From Zunongwangia pacifica (GTDB taxonomy: Bacteria; Bacteroidota; Bacteroidia; Flavobacteriales; Flavobacteriaceae), in NCBI RefSeq assembly GCF_023499215.1, contig NZ_JAKHSK010000029.1, forward strand, positions 1 to 62,188: a stretch of 62,188 bases of DNA, read 5' to 3'. The position numbers were made by a program, and so were the translations under genes. This document shows, in pieces, positions 15,717 to 25,500 of this stretch. How positions within the stretch are numbered: the stretch's first letter is position 1; each line of letters begins with the position of its first letter. Under the pieces are notes generated by a model. The model worked only from the letters and a program-made list of their open reading frames with translations, was not told where the DNA came from and made no database searches.

Positions 15717-16762
15717 TGGGAACTTTTACTCTGGAAAGAAAGCGTAAAATTGTTATTCATATCTCTGTATGGATCACATTTATCATCTTCAACATACTTC
15801 AGGGAGTCTTAAACCGTGGTACGGTTGAACTTCACTCCCTTTTGGTGCTCTCTTTTAATATTTTCATTTTCTATTTTAATTATGGCATTTTGGTGCCCAA
15901 ATTATTATTAAAAGAGAAAACCTTCTTGTATGTATTATCGGTAATTGGATTGACTTTTTTGTTTTTTGCAATAAGTCATTTCAATATGCCAGAGCCTCCG
16001 GGAATGCATCGGAAATTTGGTGAAGCGGGTTCAGAAAACATGCCTCCACCACCAGATAATGGTCCGCGCTTTTTCTTTTTCCTTCCGGTAATCATTCATT
16101 TGGCCTTTATCATGGCGGGGACCGCTATTAAAGTTTATGAAGCCTGGATTAGGAATGAACGAAACAGGAAGGAAGTCGAATCTCAAAAGGCTAAAACAGA
16201 ATTACAGTTTCTTAAAAATCAGCTTAATCCCCATTTTTTGTTCAATTCACTTAACAGTATATATAGCCTTACTGCAAAGAAATCTAATGATGCTCCCGAA
16301 GCAGTAATTACTTTATCTGAATTAATGAGATATATGTTGTTTCAGGCCGATCAGGAATTTGTTTTGCTTAAAGAGGAGGTAGAATATATTCAGAATTACT
16401 TACGATTACAACGCTTACGCATTGCAAATAACGAGAATGTAAGGCTTAACATTCGTGGAGAACTCAATCAGCAAAAAATAAGACCATTGTTGCTTATTTC
16501 ATTTATCGAAAATGCGTTTAAATACGGTACAGATTTTAAAGGAAATACGCTGGTAAAAATTGAGATCGAAATTGTACAAAATGAGCTTCAATTTAAATGC
16601 ATAAATATCGTTGGTCGTAAGAAAAGAGCTAATGAAACTTTTGGTATCGGTTTAAAAAACACCAAAGAACAACTTAATTTATTGTATCCTAACAGGTATA
16701 CTTTGCAGATCGACAATGATTCAGATTATTTTTCTGTATTTTTAAATTTAAAGTTAGATTAA
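15716..16762 (+). CDS. LytS-type sensor histidine kinase
   Basis: From the ATG in TAATG at 15716 this is ~348 residues. Four transmembrane segments lie in the first ~140 residues (VWITFIIFNILQGVL, LLVLSFNIFIFYFNYGIL, FLYVLSVIGLTFLFFAI, FFFLPVIIHLAFIM). The His_kinase domain has the box LNPHFLFNSLNSIYSL, and a degenerate ATPase domain with FIENAFKYG and FGIGLKN follows. There is no separate extracellular sensor domain, so the signal may come through the membrane or DUF4907. Its stop overlaps the LytTR start. Confidence 0.92.
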   Translation: MGTFTLERKRKIVIHISVWITFIIFNILQGVLNRGTVELHSLLVLSFNIFIFYFNYGILVPKLLLKEKTFLYVLSVIGLTFLFFAISHFNMPEPPGMHRKFGEAGSENMPPPPDNGPRFFFFLPVIIHLAFIMAGTAIKVYEAWIRNERNRKEVESQKAKTELQFLKNQLNPHFLFNSLNSIYSLTAKKSNDAPEAVITLSELMRYMLFQADQEFVLLKEEVEYIQNYLRLQRLRIANNENVRLNIRGELNQQKIRPLLLISFIENAFKYGTDFKGNTLVKIEIEIVQNELQFKCINIVGRKKRANETFGIGLKNTKEQLNLLYPNRYTLQIDNDSDYFSVFLNLKLD

Positions 16763-17493
16763 TGAACTGTCTTATTGTAGATGATGAACCTTTGGCGGTG
16801 GATGTTATTGTTTCTTATATAGAGCAGGTAGGAGATATTAATATTGTAGCAACTACCAATAACCCATTGGAAGTTATCCGTATTTTACAACAGCACCAAA
16901 TAGACCTGGTATTTTTAGATATAGAAATGCCGAATCTTAGTGGTATAGACCTGGTAAAAACTTTAGACCATCTTCCACAATTTATCTTTACTACGGCCTA
17001 TCCTCAATATGCGTTAGATGGTTTTAATTTAAACGCTACAGATTACCTGGTAAAACCTATCCCTTTTTCACGCTTTTTAAAAGCAGTATCCAGGGCAAGA
17101 GAAGTCTACGAACTTAAAAAAAGTAGGGAAAGTGCCAGCGCACCTGATAAAATTAATGATATCTTATCACGTAAAGACTATATTTTTGTAAAAGCCGAAT
17201 ATGAAAATATAAAAATAGATGTTCCCGACATCAGATATATGCAAGGCTTAAAAGATTATATTAAAATTTACACCCACTCCAGGACCAAAGCCATTCTAAC
17301 CCTTAGTAATTTTAAAGAGATACTTGATAAATTACCTGAAAAACAATTTTTAAGGGTACACCGCAGTTATGTTGTGAATATTAATGCCATTAGGGCGGTT
17401 CTAAAACGCAAAATAATTATTGATGATATACGTATCCCTATAGGTGAAACTTATAAAAATGAAGTGTACAAGCAATTGAATATTCAGGGATAA
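16762..17493 (+). CDS. LytTR-family response regulator
   Basis: The 243-residue protein has a receiver domain (VDDEP at 6-10, phospho-acceptor D53 in VFLDIEMPN, K in YLVKPI). The C-terminal LytTR domain has IRYMQGLKDYIKIYTHS and KQFLRVHRSYVVNINAI. It is the partner of the kinase encoded immediately upstream (4-bp TAATG coupling). Likely targets are the direct repeats in the divergent promoter at 13.26-13.38 kb. Confidence 0.94.
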   Translation: MNCLIVDDEPLAVDVIVSYIEQVGDINIVATTNNPLEVIRILQQHQIDLVFLDIEMPNLSGIDLVKTLDHLPQFIFTTAYPQYALDGFNLNATDYLVKPIPFSRFLKAVSRAREVYELKKSRESASAPDKINDILSRKDYIFVKAEYENIKIDVPDIRYMQGLKDYIKIYTHSRTKAILTLSNFKEILDKLPEKQFLRVHRSYVVNINAIRAVLKRKIIIDDIRIPIGETYKNEVYKQLNIQG

Positions 17494-17591
17494 ATAAAGA
17501 GCAGTTTTATAAGAAGAAAATTAATGAATCATTAGAAAAGCAATCGATTGCGTAAAATTTTATTATATTTAATTAAACGTAAGCTTTTCAT

Positions 17592-18003
17592 ATGAAAATT
17601 AAATTATTATTCCTTTTCTTTCTACCAACCCTAATTCACAGTCAGATTGTAATTCATAAGTCCGATATCCAGGATCATCATTTTAAAATTATTAATATTA
17701 CTAAGGTGACTCCTATTTTTTATGAGGAATCAGAAAATATTTTGATGAAAAAGGGGCAGGGTTTTTAGCCGCAGATATTAAAAAAGTAACAAATAGAAAG
17801 CCTGATCTCTACACGACTTCTTCCAGCTTTCCTAAAAGCTTAATTCTAGTTGCAACCGAAGGGAATAAATTGATCAATCAACTGGTTGCAGATGGGAAAC
17901 TAGATCTAAATCCTATAAAGATCAATGGGAGCGATTTGTCATTGAAAAAATAGATAATCCATTTAAAGGTGTTGATCAAGCGTTGGTCATAGTGGTAAGT
18001 GAC
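17592..18003 (+). pseudogene. frameshifted N-terminal remnant of a GH115 glycoside hydrolase
   Basis: The start encodes a signal peptide (KLLFLFFLPTLIHSQ). Pieces in three frames then rebuild the GH115 (xylan alpha-1,2-glucuronidase-like) N-terminus: KGAGFLAADIKKVTNRKP, LILVATEGNKLINQLVADGK and WERFVIEKIDNPFKGVDQAL. At least two frameshifts (near 17750 and 17925) break it. It ends at about GTGAC (18003), where a perfect palindrome begins. The remaining ~700 residues of the family are absent. A polysaccharide-degrading gene has been lost here. Confidence 0.75.
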
Positions 18004-18031
18004 ATAGTTCTGGCGCTATCGCCAGAACTAT
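18004..18031. repeat. perfect 28-bp palindrome (12-bp arms, 4-nt loop)
   Basis: ATAGTTCTGGCG and CGCCAGAACTAT flank CTAT. It begins exactly where GH115 homology stops and ends 6 bp before the IS3 left end. It could be a REP-like sequence that attracted the insertion, a terminator brought in by rearrangement, or the end of another element. Confidence 0.7.
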
Positions 18032-18121
18032 GAAAAATGACCTCCACCCATTAAATCGGACTGATAAAAACTAGAGTATTTCTGGCAAATAAATGTTTAA
18101 CTTTAAATAAATTATTTGCTT

Positions 18122-18388
18122 ATGAAACGATCAAAATATACCGAGTCGCAGATTGTATTTGCGATAAAACAGGTTGAGACTGGAACACGTCTTTCTGAGG
18201 TCTGTCGCAAGATGGGAATCAGCGAGGCTACCTTTTACAATTGGAAGAAAAAATACGGTGGTCTGGGTGTCTCTGAACTGAGAAGGCTCAAAAACTTGGA
18301 GGAGGAGAATGCGCAGCTTAAAAAGCTTGTAGCTGATTTAAGTCTTGACAAGCAGATTCTTCAGGACGTGTTGAAAAAAAAGTTTTGA
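18122..18388 (+). CDS. IS3-family transposase OrfA
   Basis: The 88-residue protein from the ATG at 18122 has MKRSKYTESQIVFAIKQVE, the HTH core SEVCRKMGISEATFYNWKKKYGG, and the leucine-rich ENAQLKKLVADLSLDKQILQDVL. It ends in an A8 run giving LKKKF and a stop. Such A runs are programmed frameshift sites that join OrfA to OrfB in this family. The second copy in the window has A7 at the same place. Confidence 0.85.
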   Translation: MKRSKYTESQIVFAIKQVETGTRLSEVCRKMGISEATFYNWKKKYGGLGVSELRRLKNLEEENAQLKKLVADLSLDKQILQDVLKKKF

Positions 18389-19243
18389 GGCCGTCTCGAA
18401 AACGGGAGATGGTCAGCAATATTCGTATGGAATATAATATTTCCATCAACCGTTGTATACGCCTAATTTTGCTGCACAAAAGCGTTTTTTATTATACCCA
18501 AAGAACGTGGAGATGAATTGCTGCGTATGAGAATGAAAGAAATAGCAGCAACACGGGTACGCTATGGGTTTTGGAGGATCTATATCTTGCTTCGCCGGGA
18601 AGGCTTTATGGATAATCATAAACGCGTTTATAGAGTGTATTGCGAAGAAGGTTTAAACCTCAGATCCAAGAGACCTAAAAGAAGTCGGTGTGCAGCCCAT
18701 AGACAACCTGCTCTTGGTAATGCCTCTAGTTTACATGAGTGCTGGAGTATGGATTTTGTGACAGATCAACTCTACGATGGAAGCCGTTTAAGAGCCTTAA
18801 CTGTAGTAGATAATTATAGTCGTAAATGTTTAGCTATATATGCAGGAAAATCCCTTAAAGGAAGTGATGTTGTTGGGGTGATGGATAATTTAGTTACTAG
18901 TGCAAGAGTTTATCCTAAACGCATAAAAGTAGATAATGGAAGTGAATTTATCAGTAAAGTATTGGATAAATGGGCTTATGAAAACAATGTTGAATTAGAC
19001 TTCTCAAGACCCGGAAAACCTACTGATAATCCATTTATAGAAAGCTTCAATGGATCTTTCAGAGATGAATGTTTAAATACAAACTGGTTCTTCTCTTTGG
19101 AAGATGCTCAAGAAAAGTTCGATATTTGGAGGGAAGACTATAACGGGTTTAGACCACACAGCTCATTGGGTGACATGTCACCCAATGAGTACATTGAAAT
19201 CAATGAAAATAGCCCAGATTCTCTAGTTATGACCAGTACCTAA
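18388..19243 (+). pseudogene. IS3-family transposase OrfB with internal frameshift
   Basis: The N-terminal piece (RPSRKREMVSNIRMEYNISINRC) reads in one frame to a stop near 18512. From about 18505 the next frame continues with PKERGDELLRMRMKEIAATRVRYGFW to the normal end. The integrase core is otherwise intact: D in WSMDFVTDQL, D in KVDNGSEF and E in FIESFNGSFRDECLN. The shift near 18500 would prevent a full OrfB unless recoded, so this copy is probably inactive. Confidence 0.7.
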
Positions 19244-19261
19244 ATATGGGAGGATGTCAAA

Positions 19262-19360
19262 AGAATTAATTTTAGACAATCAGGCAGTTCTAATCAGGGG
19301 AAGGCAAGACTTTATAAACTGAGTTTAGAATTTTTAAAGATCAATCCATATTCCAAATAG
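19262..19360 (+). other. short coding-like remnant right of the IS3 element
   Basis: From the IS3 right edge a frame runs 32 codons to TAG with gene-like composition (RINFRQSGSSNQGKARLYKL, then SLEFLKINPYSK). It could be the C-terminal tail of a gene interrupted by the insertion, or chance. It does not match the GH115 C-terminus as I know it. It overlaps the end of the protease-like gene on the other strand. Confidence 0.25.
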
Positions 19361-19994
19361 CTAAAAAACGCTCTTTAAATGCTAATGCTTCATCTTTAGA
19401 ATTACAATCTTCAATATATAATTTCACTGATGAGATTCTATTTTTTCCACTAGAATGAGTAAAAGTTTCTCCTCCAAATATCCCCTGAAGTGTTTCAAAA
19501 TCACCTTGAATCAATTTGAATTTTTCCGGCTTTTTAAGATGAATCAAATGAATTGCGATCAGGTCTGCCAGATACTCGGCTTTTTGATAATCATTGGTGC
19601 TATTCCCCTCTGGAATAGCCGCTGGAAGATTAAAAATTTTAGCCTGCGGTAGCGTAGCCATATGAGCTACTTCATGAGCCAAGGCAAAGAGCTGAATGGC
19701 TTCATTCTCTAAATCAATCAATCCCTGACTCACCTCTAAATAATCAAAAGCAGCACCCGCATCAATATTTAAATCTTCAGCGTTAATATGAATTTCTTGT
19801 GGAGGATTCACATCAGGAATATCCTTAAACAGCGGGATGACAGAATCTTTGTACAAACTTACCAGCTTTTCTTCTTTGGTTTCCGATTGGAACTCCGGGT
19901 TGGATAAGTCCTCATCATTGCCCTGATTTTCGGAATGATGCTCATCACATGAGCATAAGATTCCAAGAAGGAGAAGCAAAAAATATTTATTCAT
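19341..19994 (-). CDS. lipoprotein with gluzincin-type metalloprotease motif
   Basis: The 217-residue protein has a lipoprotein leader (LLLLLGILCSC, Cys about residue 16). HEVAH at 107-111 is followed by EYLAD (E140, D144), the HExxH...ExxxD arrangement of M48/ImmA-like gluzincins. It is much shorter than typical M48 proteases and lacks their membrane segments, so it is a small periplasmic or surface metalloprotease-like protein. A strong terminator just upstream separates it from the lipoprotein gene at 20-21 kb, so it has its own promoter. Confidence 0.7.
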   Translation of the reverse strand: MNKYFLLLLLGILCSCDEHHSENQGNDEDLSNPEFQSETKEEKLVSLYKDSVIPLFKDIPDVNPPQEIHINAEDLNIDAGAAFDYLEVSQGLIDLENEAIQLFALAHEVAHMATLPQAKIFNLPAAIPEGNSTNDYQKAEYLADLIAIHLIHLKKPEKFKLIQGDFETLQGIFGGETFTHSSGKNRISSVKLYIEDCNSKDEALAFKERFLAIWNMD

Positions 19995-20008
19995 TCTTTC
20001 TATTTTAA

Positions 20009-20047
20009 AAAAAAAGCAAGCATTCCAGAGGAATACTTGCTTTTTTT
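20009..20047. terminator. strong bidirectional hairpin terminator
   Basis: A run of seven A, then GCAAG-C-ATTCC, loop AGA, GGAAT-A-CTTGC and seven T form a long stem with one mismatch. It terminates the lipoprotein gene at 20065 on the minus strand. Confidence 0.85.
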
Positions 20048-20064
20048 GCTATGGCTAATCTTAA

Positions 20065-21090
20065 TTATTCTGCGTAGTAAGTAAATGTCTTATCAACTGT
20101 AGCTAGATTATCAAAATAAGAATATGAAGCACTAACAGGATAACCATCTTCATTATACTCGTAAGTAACTGCATCATCAGCTAATGTTCCACTAATTGGA
20201 TTATTCTGATTTACTGATTGAATACCTACATTAATTGCGGCATAAGCAGAAGGATATAACTCGATGAAAGGATTATTTTGATCATCATACTCAGCAGTAT
20301 AAATCTCTCCATATCGGTTTTCTTGAGTTACATTTCCGTTCTCAATAACAAATGTAATTTCATCAATCGCATTTTCATTTGTATGATCTGTACGCTTTTC
20401 TGATGTAAGATCCCCAGCCTCATTATAAGTATACTCATAAGTGAAATCAACCTCACCATCTATAGTATGCTCTGCGCTTACAATTCTACCATCTTCATAA
20501 GAATAGGTAGTTTCTTCATTTGTAGCTTCTACCTGACGTGCAATGATTTGATTTTTATCATCATAAACAAAAGTAGAAACAGTAGTAGTGATTGTACCCC
20601 AATCATCAGTTTCTTTTGAAATCTCAGAAACAAAATTTGCATCATTATAAGAATAAGTACTTACTGAATTTTCACCATATAAATCAGCAATGGTATAAGT
20701 TTCTAATCTTGTACCACTACCCACTTCTCCACGTACGTTTACGGTTACGGTATATTCTTTTACAGAACCATCTTCAGCAGTAACGGTAAAAGTTTTAGCT
20801 TCACCATCAACGAAATCCACCTGTTCTCCAGATGCAGGAGTAATCGTTGCTCCTTCAGAAATCGCAATATTCGGAATGATATCTTCTAAGGATGTTCCAA
20901 AAGGAACGCTTACAGTGATATTGGTCCCAAGATCATAGTTAATATCGCTTTCATTCGCATTATTAAACGTAAGACTGAAATCTGTAATTTCAGCCAATGA
21001 AGAAGGCTGTACCGCATTATCATCATCGCTTGAACAGGAGGTTAAGGCTATGGCGATAAAAGCAAAAATAATTGAAAATGTTTTTTTCAT
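20065..21090 (-). CDS. surface lipoprotein with DUF5018-like domain
   Basis: The 341-residue protein has a lipoprotein leader ending LTSCSSDDDNA. A DUF5018-like immunoglobulin-type domain (~30-120) carries SLTFNNANESDINYDLGT and EDGSVKEYTVTVN. The second half is YD-like repeats (YSYNDANFVSEI, VYDDKNQII, TYEYNEDGYPVSA). The gene follows susD on the minus strand and is the last of the unit, so it is probably a surface accessory of the SusCD transporter. The ligand is unknown. Confidence 0.7.
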   Translation of the reverse strand: MKKTFSIIFAFIAIALTSCSSDDDNAVQPSSLAEITDFSLTFNNANESDINYDLGTNITVSVPFGTSLEDIIPNIAISEGATITPASGEQVDFVDGEAKTFTVTAEDGSVKEYTVTVNVRGEVGSGTRLETYTIADLYGENSVSTYSYNDANFVSEISKETDDWGTITTTVSTFVYDDKNQIIARQVEATNEETTYSYEDGRIVSAEHTIDGEVDFTYEYTYNEAGDLTSEKRTDHTNENAIDEITFVIENGNVTQENRYGEIYTAEYDDQNNPFIELYPSAYAAINVGIQSVNQNNPISGTLADDAVTYEYNEDGYPVSASYSYFDNLATVDKTFTYYAE

Positions 21091-21181
21091 GATTAAATGT
21101 TTAAGGTGTTTAAGTTATCTTAGGTTTATATACTTAGGTAAGCTGCAAGATAAAATCAGTCCCACCCAAAAGCTTTTCAGA

Positions 21182-22498
21182 TTATAAATCAGGATTATTA
21201 ATGATGGCATCATTGGGGAGCAAAAGCGTATACCGCTCATCTCCTTCTTCTAGCGTATAGCTATTACCATTATATGTTTTTGTTATTTCAGGTTGTGTGG
21301 TTCTTCTTAGGTCATTCCATCGATGCCCTTCAATGGCAAATTCTCTTCTACGCTCTTTTAAAATTTCGGTCAACAGGCTTTCATTATCCAGCGTATTTAC
21401 AAAATCCTGATATGCTGAAAATCCAGAAGGGGTATATCTGTTCTCTGCAAAATCAAGAAGTGTCTCTTTGGCACTATCCGTTTGATTTAAATGAGCGAGA
21501 GATTCAGCTATAATAAAGTATAGCTCGGATGTCCTGTAGCTCACTTTAAATTTATTTTGAGCACTTTTCTTAGAGTGATATCGGCCATCATTATACTGTT
21601 CATAATAAAGTGCAAATCTCAAATCTGATTCTGGATCATAAGCTGCTATCAAATCATCAGATATACTTGATTTCGTTACAAGATCCAGATCAGCTACATT
21701 TTCCAGGGCTAAAATGGATTCCACTGAGTTATATTCTGACGGCATTATGGATGCATTATCGTTAAGATTTTGAATATCAGATCTTATACTTAATGCCTCT
21801 TCCGAAAAGGCTATGGCTTCTTCCCAGTTTTGTTGATACAAGGCTACCCGCGCCTGAAATGCCAGAACTGCTATTTTCGAAAACCTATAATTTAGCCCTT
21901 CGTCCTGTTGGTTTACATTCACTAAAGCTTGTGCTTCTTCAAGATCACTCAGAATTTGAGAATAGACCTCCTCAAGAGATTTTTTTGGATAGGCTTTTTC
22001 TGCATCATACACGGTAACTATGGGTACTGCAGGTTCATCGTTTGTAGCATTATTATCATAAGGCTTTGCGTATAAATTAACCAGTTCAAAATATTGCATA
22101 GCTCTAAGTGCATAAGCCTCTCCCACTAACTGGTCAATACTGTTTTGATCGCCTTCAATGTTATTCTGATTTTCTATAATATGATTACAGTAGAAAATAA
22201 TACTATAAAAACTGGCATAAGGAAAAGCTCTGGTAAGCGGACTAGCATTGCGATCATTCCATATAAAAATGTCTTCATATTGCTCAATTCCGGAAGCATT
22301 TGTATTTAATCGAAGTTCATCACCGCGATAGCTGGTTAAAATCTTACCAATATTAGTAATCGAATATGCAGAAGTTAGAAAACTTCTATAATCTTCTACG
22401 GTTTTTGGAATGACCTGACCAACAGGTTCTACTTCCAAATAATCATTACAGGAAGTAAGGCCAATTATTAATGTAAAAAAGTAAAGTAGCTTTTTCAT
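21182..22498 (-). CDS. SusD/RagB-family outer-membrane nutrient-binding lipoprotein
   Basis: The 438-residue protein has a lipoprotein leader (FFTLIIGLTSCNDYLEVEP) and SusD-like TPR helices (QLVGEAYALRAMQYFELVNLYAKPY, WEEAIAFSEEAL). The C-terminal signature is LTEILKERRREFAIEGHRWNDLRR. It forms the lid of the SusC barrel. It lies 20 bp downstream of susC in an operon with a secreted metalloprotease, which points to peptide rather than glycan uptake; no glycoside hydrolase is near. Confidence 0.94.
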   Translation of the reverse strand: MKKLLYFFTLIIGLTSCNDYLEVEPVGQVIPKTVEDYRSFLTSAYSITNIGKILTSYRGDELRLNTNASGIEQYEDIFIWNDRNASPLTRAFPYASFYSIIFYCNHIIENQNNIEGDQNSIDQLVGEAYALRAMQYFELVNLYAKPYDNNATNDEPAVPIVTVYDAEKAYPKKSLEEVYSQILSDLEEAQALVNVNQQDEGLNYRFSKIAVLAFQARVALYQQNWEEAIAFSEEALSIRSDIQNLNDNASIMPSEYNSVESILALENVADLDLVTKSSISDDLIAAYDPESDLRFALYYEQYNDGRYHSKKSAQNKFKVSYRTSELYFIIAESLAHLNQTDSAKETLLDFAENRYTPSGFSAYQDFVNTLDNESLLTEILKERRREFAIEGHRWNDLRRTTQPEITKTYNGNSYTLEEGDERYTLLLPNDAIINNPDL

Positions 22499-22518
22499 AG
22501 TACGTTTTATAATCAGTA

Positions 22519-25500
22519 TTATAAAGAGAGATTAAATCCTGCCGAGATAATTTTCGGAATAGGTTGTGCGTATAAGCTGCCATAAGTTTCAGGATCAAAG
22601 TACCCGTCGTAATCGGTTCCGATCACAAACATGTTTCGGGCTTCCAGATTAAAATTTAAACCTGAAATTCTCAGTCTTTCCAGTTGCTTTTTAGGTAGCG
22701 CATAGCTTAAACGAATACTACTAATTCGTATATAGGAAATATCCTTAAGCCATATATCCAAATCCCGATAGGTATTTCCGGCATCGTAGGTATTGTACCA
22801 ACTATACAGGAGATTGGTATTGAATCCTGGAGAATTAGCACCAATTAGCGCAGGATACTTTCCTGTACCGGCTTTTAAAATATCCGTATTATAATTAGAA
22901 CCCGGCTGAGCCTGAGTAGGGTTGTAGGTTGGCTCAGCTCTTACGGTTTGTTTAATATTAAAGTTGGTTAAAACCCGAAGATCAAATTGTTTGTATGCAA
23001 AGGTATTTCTAAAACCACCGGTAAACTTTGGCATCCCATCACCCGCATAGGTATATAAGTTTCTGTGATCCTCTCGTGATAACTGACTTCCATCTACTCC
23101 TTCTTCCAGATTATAAAACTCTACCGCAGTTACTTTTCTTCCGTTTTGCCAGAATAACGGTAGTCCATTACTATCCAATCCGGCTGTTTTAAGCGCAAAA
23201 ATAGCATTCACACTATAACCTTTTAAAGAAGGTTTCAGGTTGTTTTCCGGTATTTCAATATCTTCAACCACGCTTTTATTATGGGAAATATTTAATCCAC
23301 TTGTCCATCTAAAGTTCGGGGTGTTGATATTGGTGGTATTAATCGATAATTCATATCCCTTATTACTTACCGTAGCCCAGTTTGTACTTATAAAGTTATA
23401 ACCGTTCTCCAGTGGAATGGATCGTAAACCTATTAGATCTGTACTTTTTCTGGAGTAATAATCTCCGGTAAGAAAAACACGATTATTAAACAAGCTCATG
23501 TCAAAACCGATGTTAGACGAAGTAGTTTTTTCCCATCTCAGGTTAGGGTTAGGTGCATTGGTTGCTCGTATAACTTCTTCATTGGTTCCCGGAAGTATCG
23601 AGACATTATCATATATACCAACAACAAAAGGAGAAGTAGATTTATCGATATTTCCCTGCACCCCGTAAGAAGCTCTAAGTTTAAATACATCTATAGCAGG
23701 AATATTTGCCATAAAATCCTCCTTATCTAAATTCCATGAACCCGCAAAAGACCATATTGGGAGGTATCTATATTTAGGATTTACACCAAATAAGTTAGAG
23801 CCATCATATCTTAAACTCCCAAACACGGTATATTTTCTGTCCAGGGTATAAGATGCAGTTCCATAGAATGATGCAAACACATTCTCATTATAGGTCTTTT
23901 TATAGGTATCAAATAACGAATTCTCCAAAGCCAATTCATTAGTAATTGGAATGGTAGTGAGCGTATTGGAATTAAAACCGAATCCTTTGGTATGAATTTC
24001 AGTATTCTTGTTTTGTCTGAACTCGGTTCCCAACATTAGATCCAGCTCATGTCTTTTATTAAAAATAGTGTTATAATTAGCGGTTGTTTTCCAGTTATAC
24101 TGAAATACATCGGCGTTCCAATTTTGGATTATCCCACCTTCAGGCATAAAATAATCATAGCCTCCAGTTACACTGTATTGTGATCTTTGACGATATTTCC
24201 TGGTATAATAACTGTTTCTGTCACTGAATTTCTCCGTACTATTAAAATCCAACTGAAGCCCTAATTGGGTAGAAAACTTCAAATCATCATTAAAATCATA
24301 ATCAATATTAAAAATTGATTTTAGAGAATTCGCTTTATACTCATGATCTGTATTTCTTCTTTCTTCAAGAACATTATAATTAAGATTTAGGTCTGAGCGC
24401 TCTACCAGATCGGGATCGTAAACATAGTTTCCATTCGCATCGGTTAATTGAAGATATGGATTTGCATGTCTGGCGTAATATGCCGGGTTTGTATAGGCAT
24501 CAGCCCCTGTGATATAAGAAGAGGTTCTGTTTTGGCTTCCAAATAAAGCCACCCCAACCTTTAATTTATCGGTAATCGAAAAATTATCTTTAAGAGTTAT
24601 ATTAAAACGCTTTTGGCCAGTACCAATGGTTGTTCCCTGTTCATCAAAAAGACCTGCAGAGAAGTAATAATCATTATTTTCACTACCTCCAGATATACTA
24701 AGTGTATATTGCTGATTTACGGCCATTTGGTATAACTCCTTTCCCCAGTTGGTATTCACATTTCTGAGCTCGTTAATGGCGTTTTGAGCTGCTGAGGAAA
24801 TGGCGTCAAACCCATTATCCTGAAAAATATCGTACTGATTATAATTATTTAAAATTCGGGCAACCGCTCCCCTGTTGTGCTGATAAGTAAGATCCGATCT
24901 TCCAGCCAGGTACAGTTCAAAATCTACTTTTTGAGAAGAATCCATTAAATTCAGTTTACTGAAATCCGGTCGCTGCGTAACAAATACATTGGCATTGGTA
25001 TTAATTCGCATGGCTCCCTTCTTACCTTTCTTACTGGTAATGACAATTACACCATTTGCTGCACGGGCTCCATAAATGGAAGTAGCCGAGGCATCTTTCA
25101 AAACAGTTATGCTTTCTATATCTCCCGGATTCAGTCCGGCGATAGGCGAAGATTGAAGATTATCAATATTATCTTTATCTCTAAAATCTTCCGGGATATC
25201 ATCACCCTGTAATGGAATTCCGTCAAGCACCCATAACGGATCTGACGAACCATTTAAAGTGGCGATACCACGTATAGATATTTTTGAAGGAGCACCCGGA
25301 GCACCTGTTGTAGGCTGTACCATCACCCCTGGTAATTGTCCGGTTAACATTTGATCCACAGTCGCTACCCCCGCTTGCTCAATCTCAGATACATCAATTT
25401 TCGCATAAGACGATGTCGCCTTCCGTTTTTCAATTTTCTGATATCCCGTAATAATCACCTCATCAAGATTCTCTGAACTTTCCTTTAGGTTAATCTTTAA

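Larger units (their letters stand above)
18038..19259 (+). mobile_element. IS3-family insertion sequence (IS51/IS407-like)
   Basis: The terminal inverted repeats start TGACCTCCACCCA on the left and TGACATCCTCCCA on the right (read inward), bounding 1222 bp. AAA on both sides is a possible short target duplication, but it lies in A-rich flanks. It carries orfA and a broken orfB. A second, partial copy begins at 50325 with almost the same left end. Confidence 0.8.
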
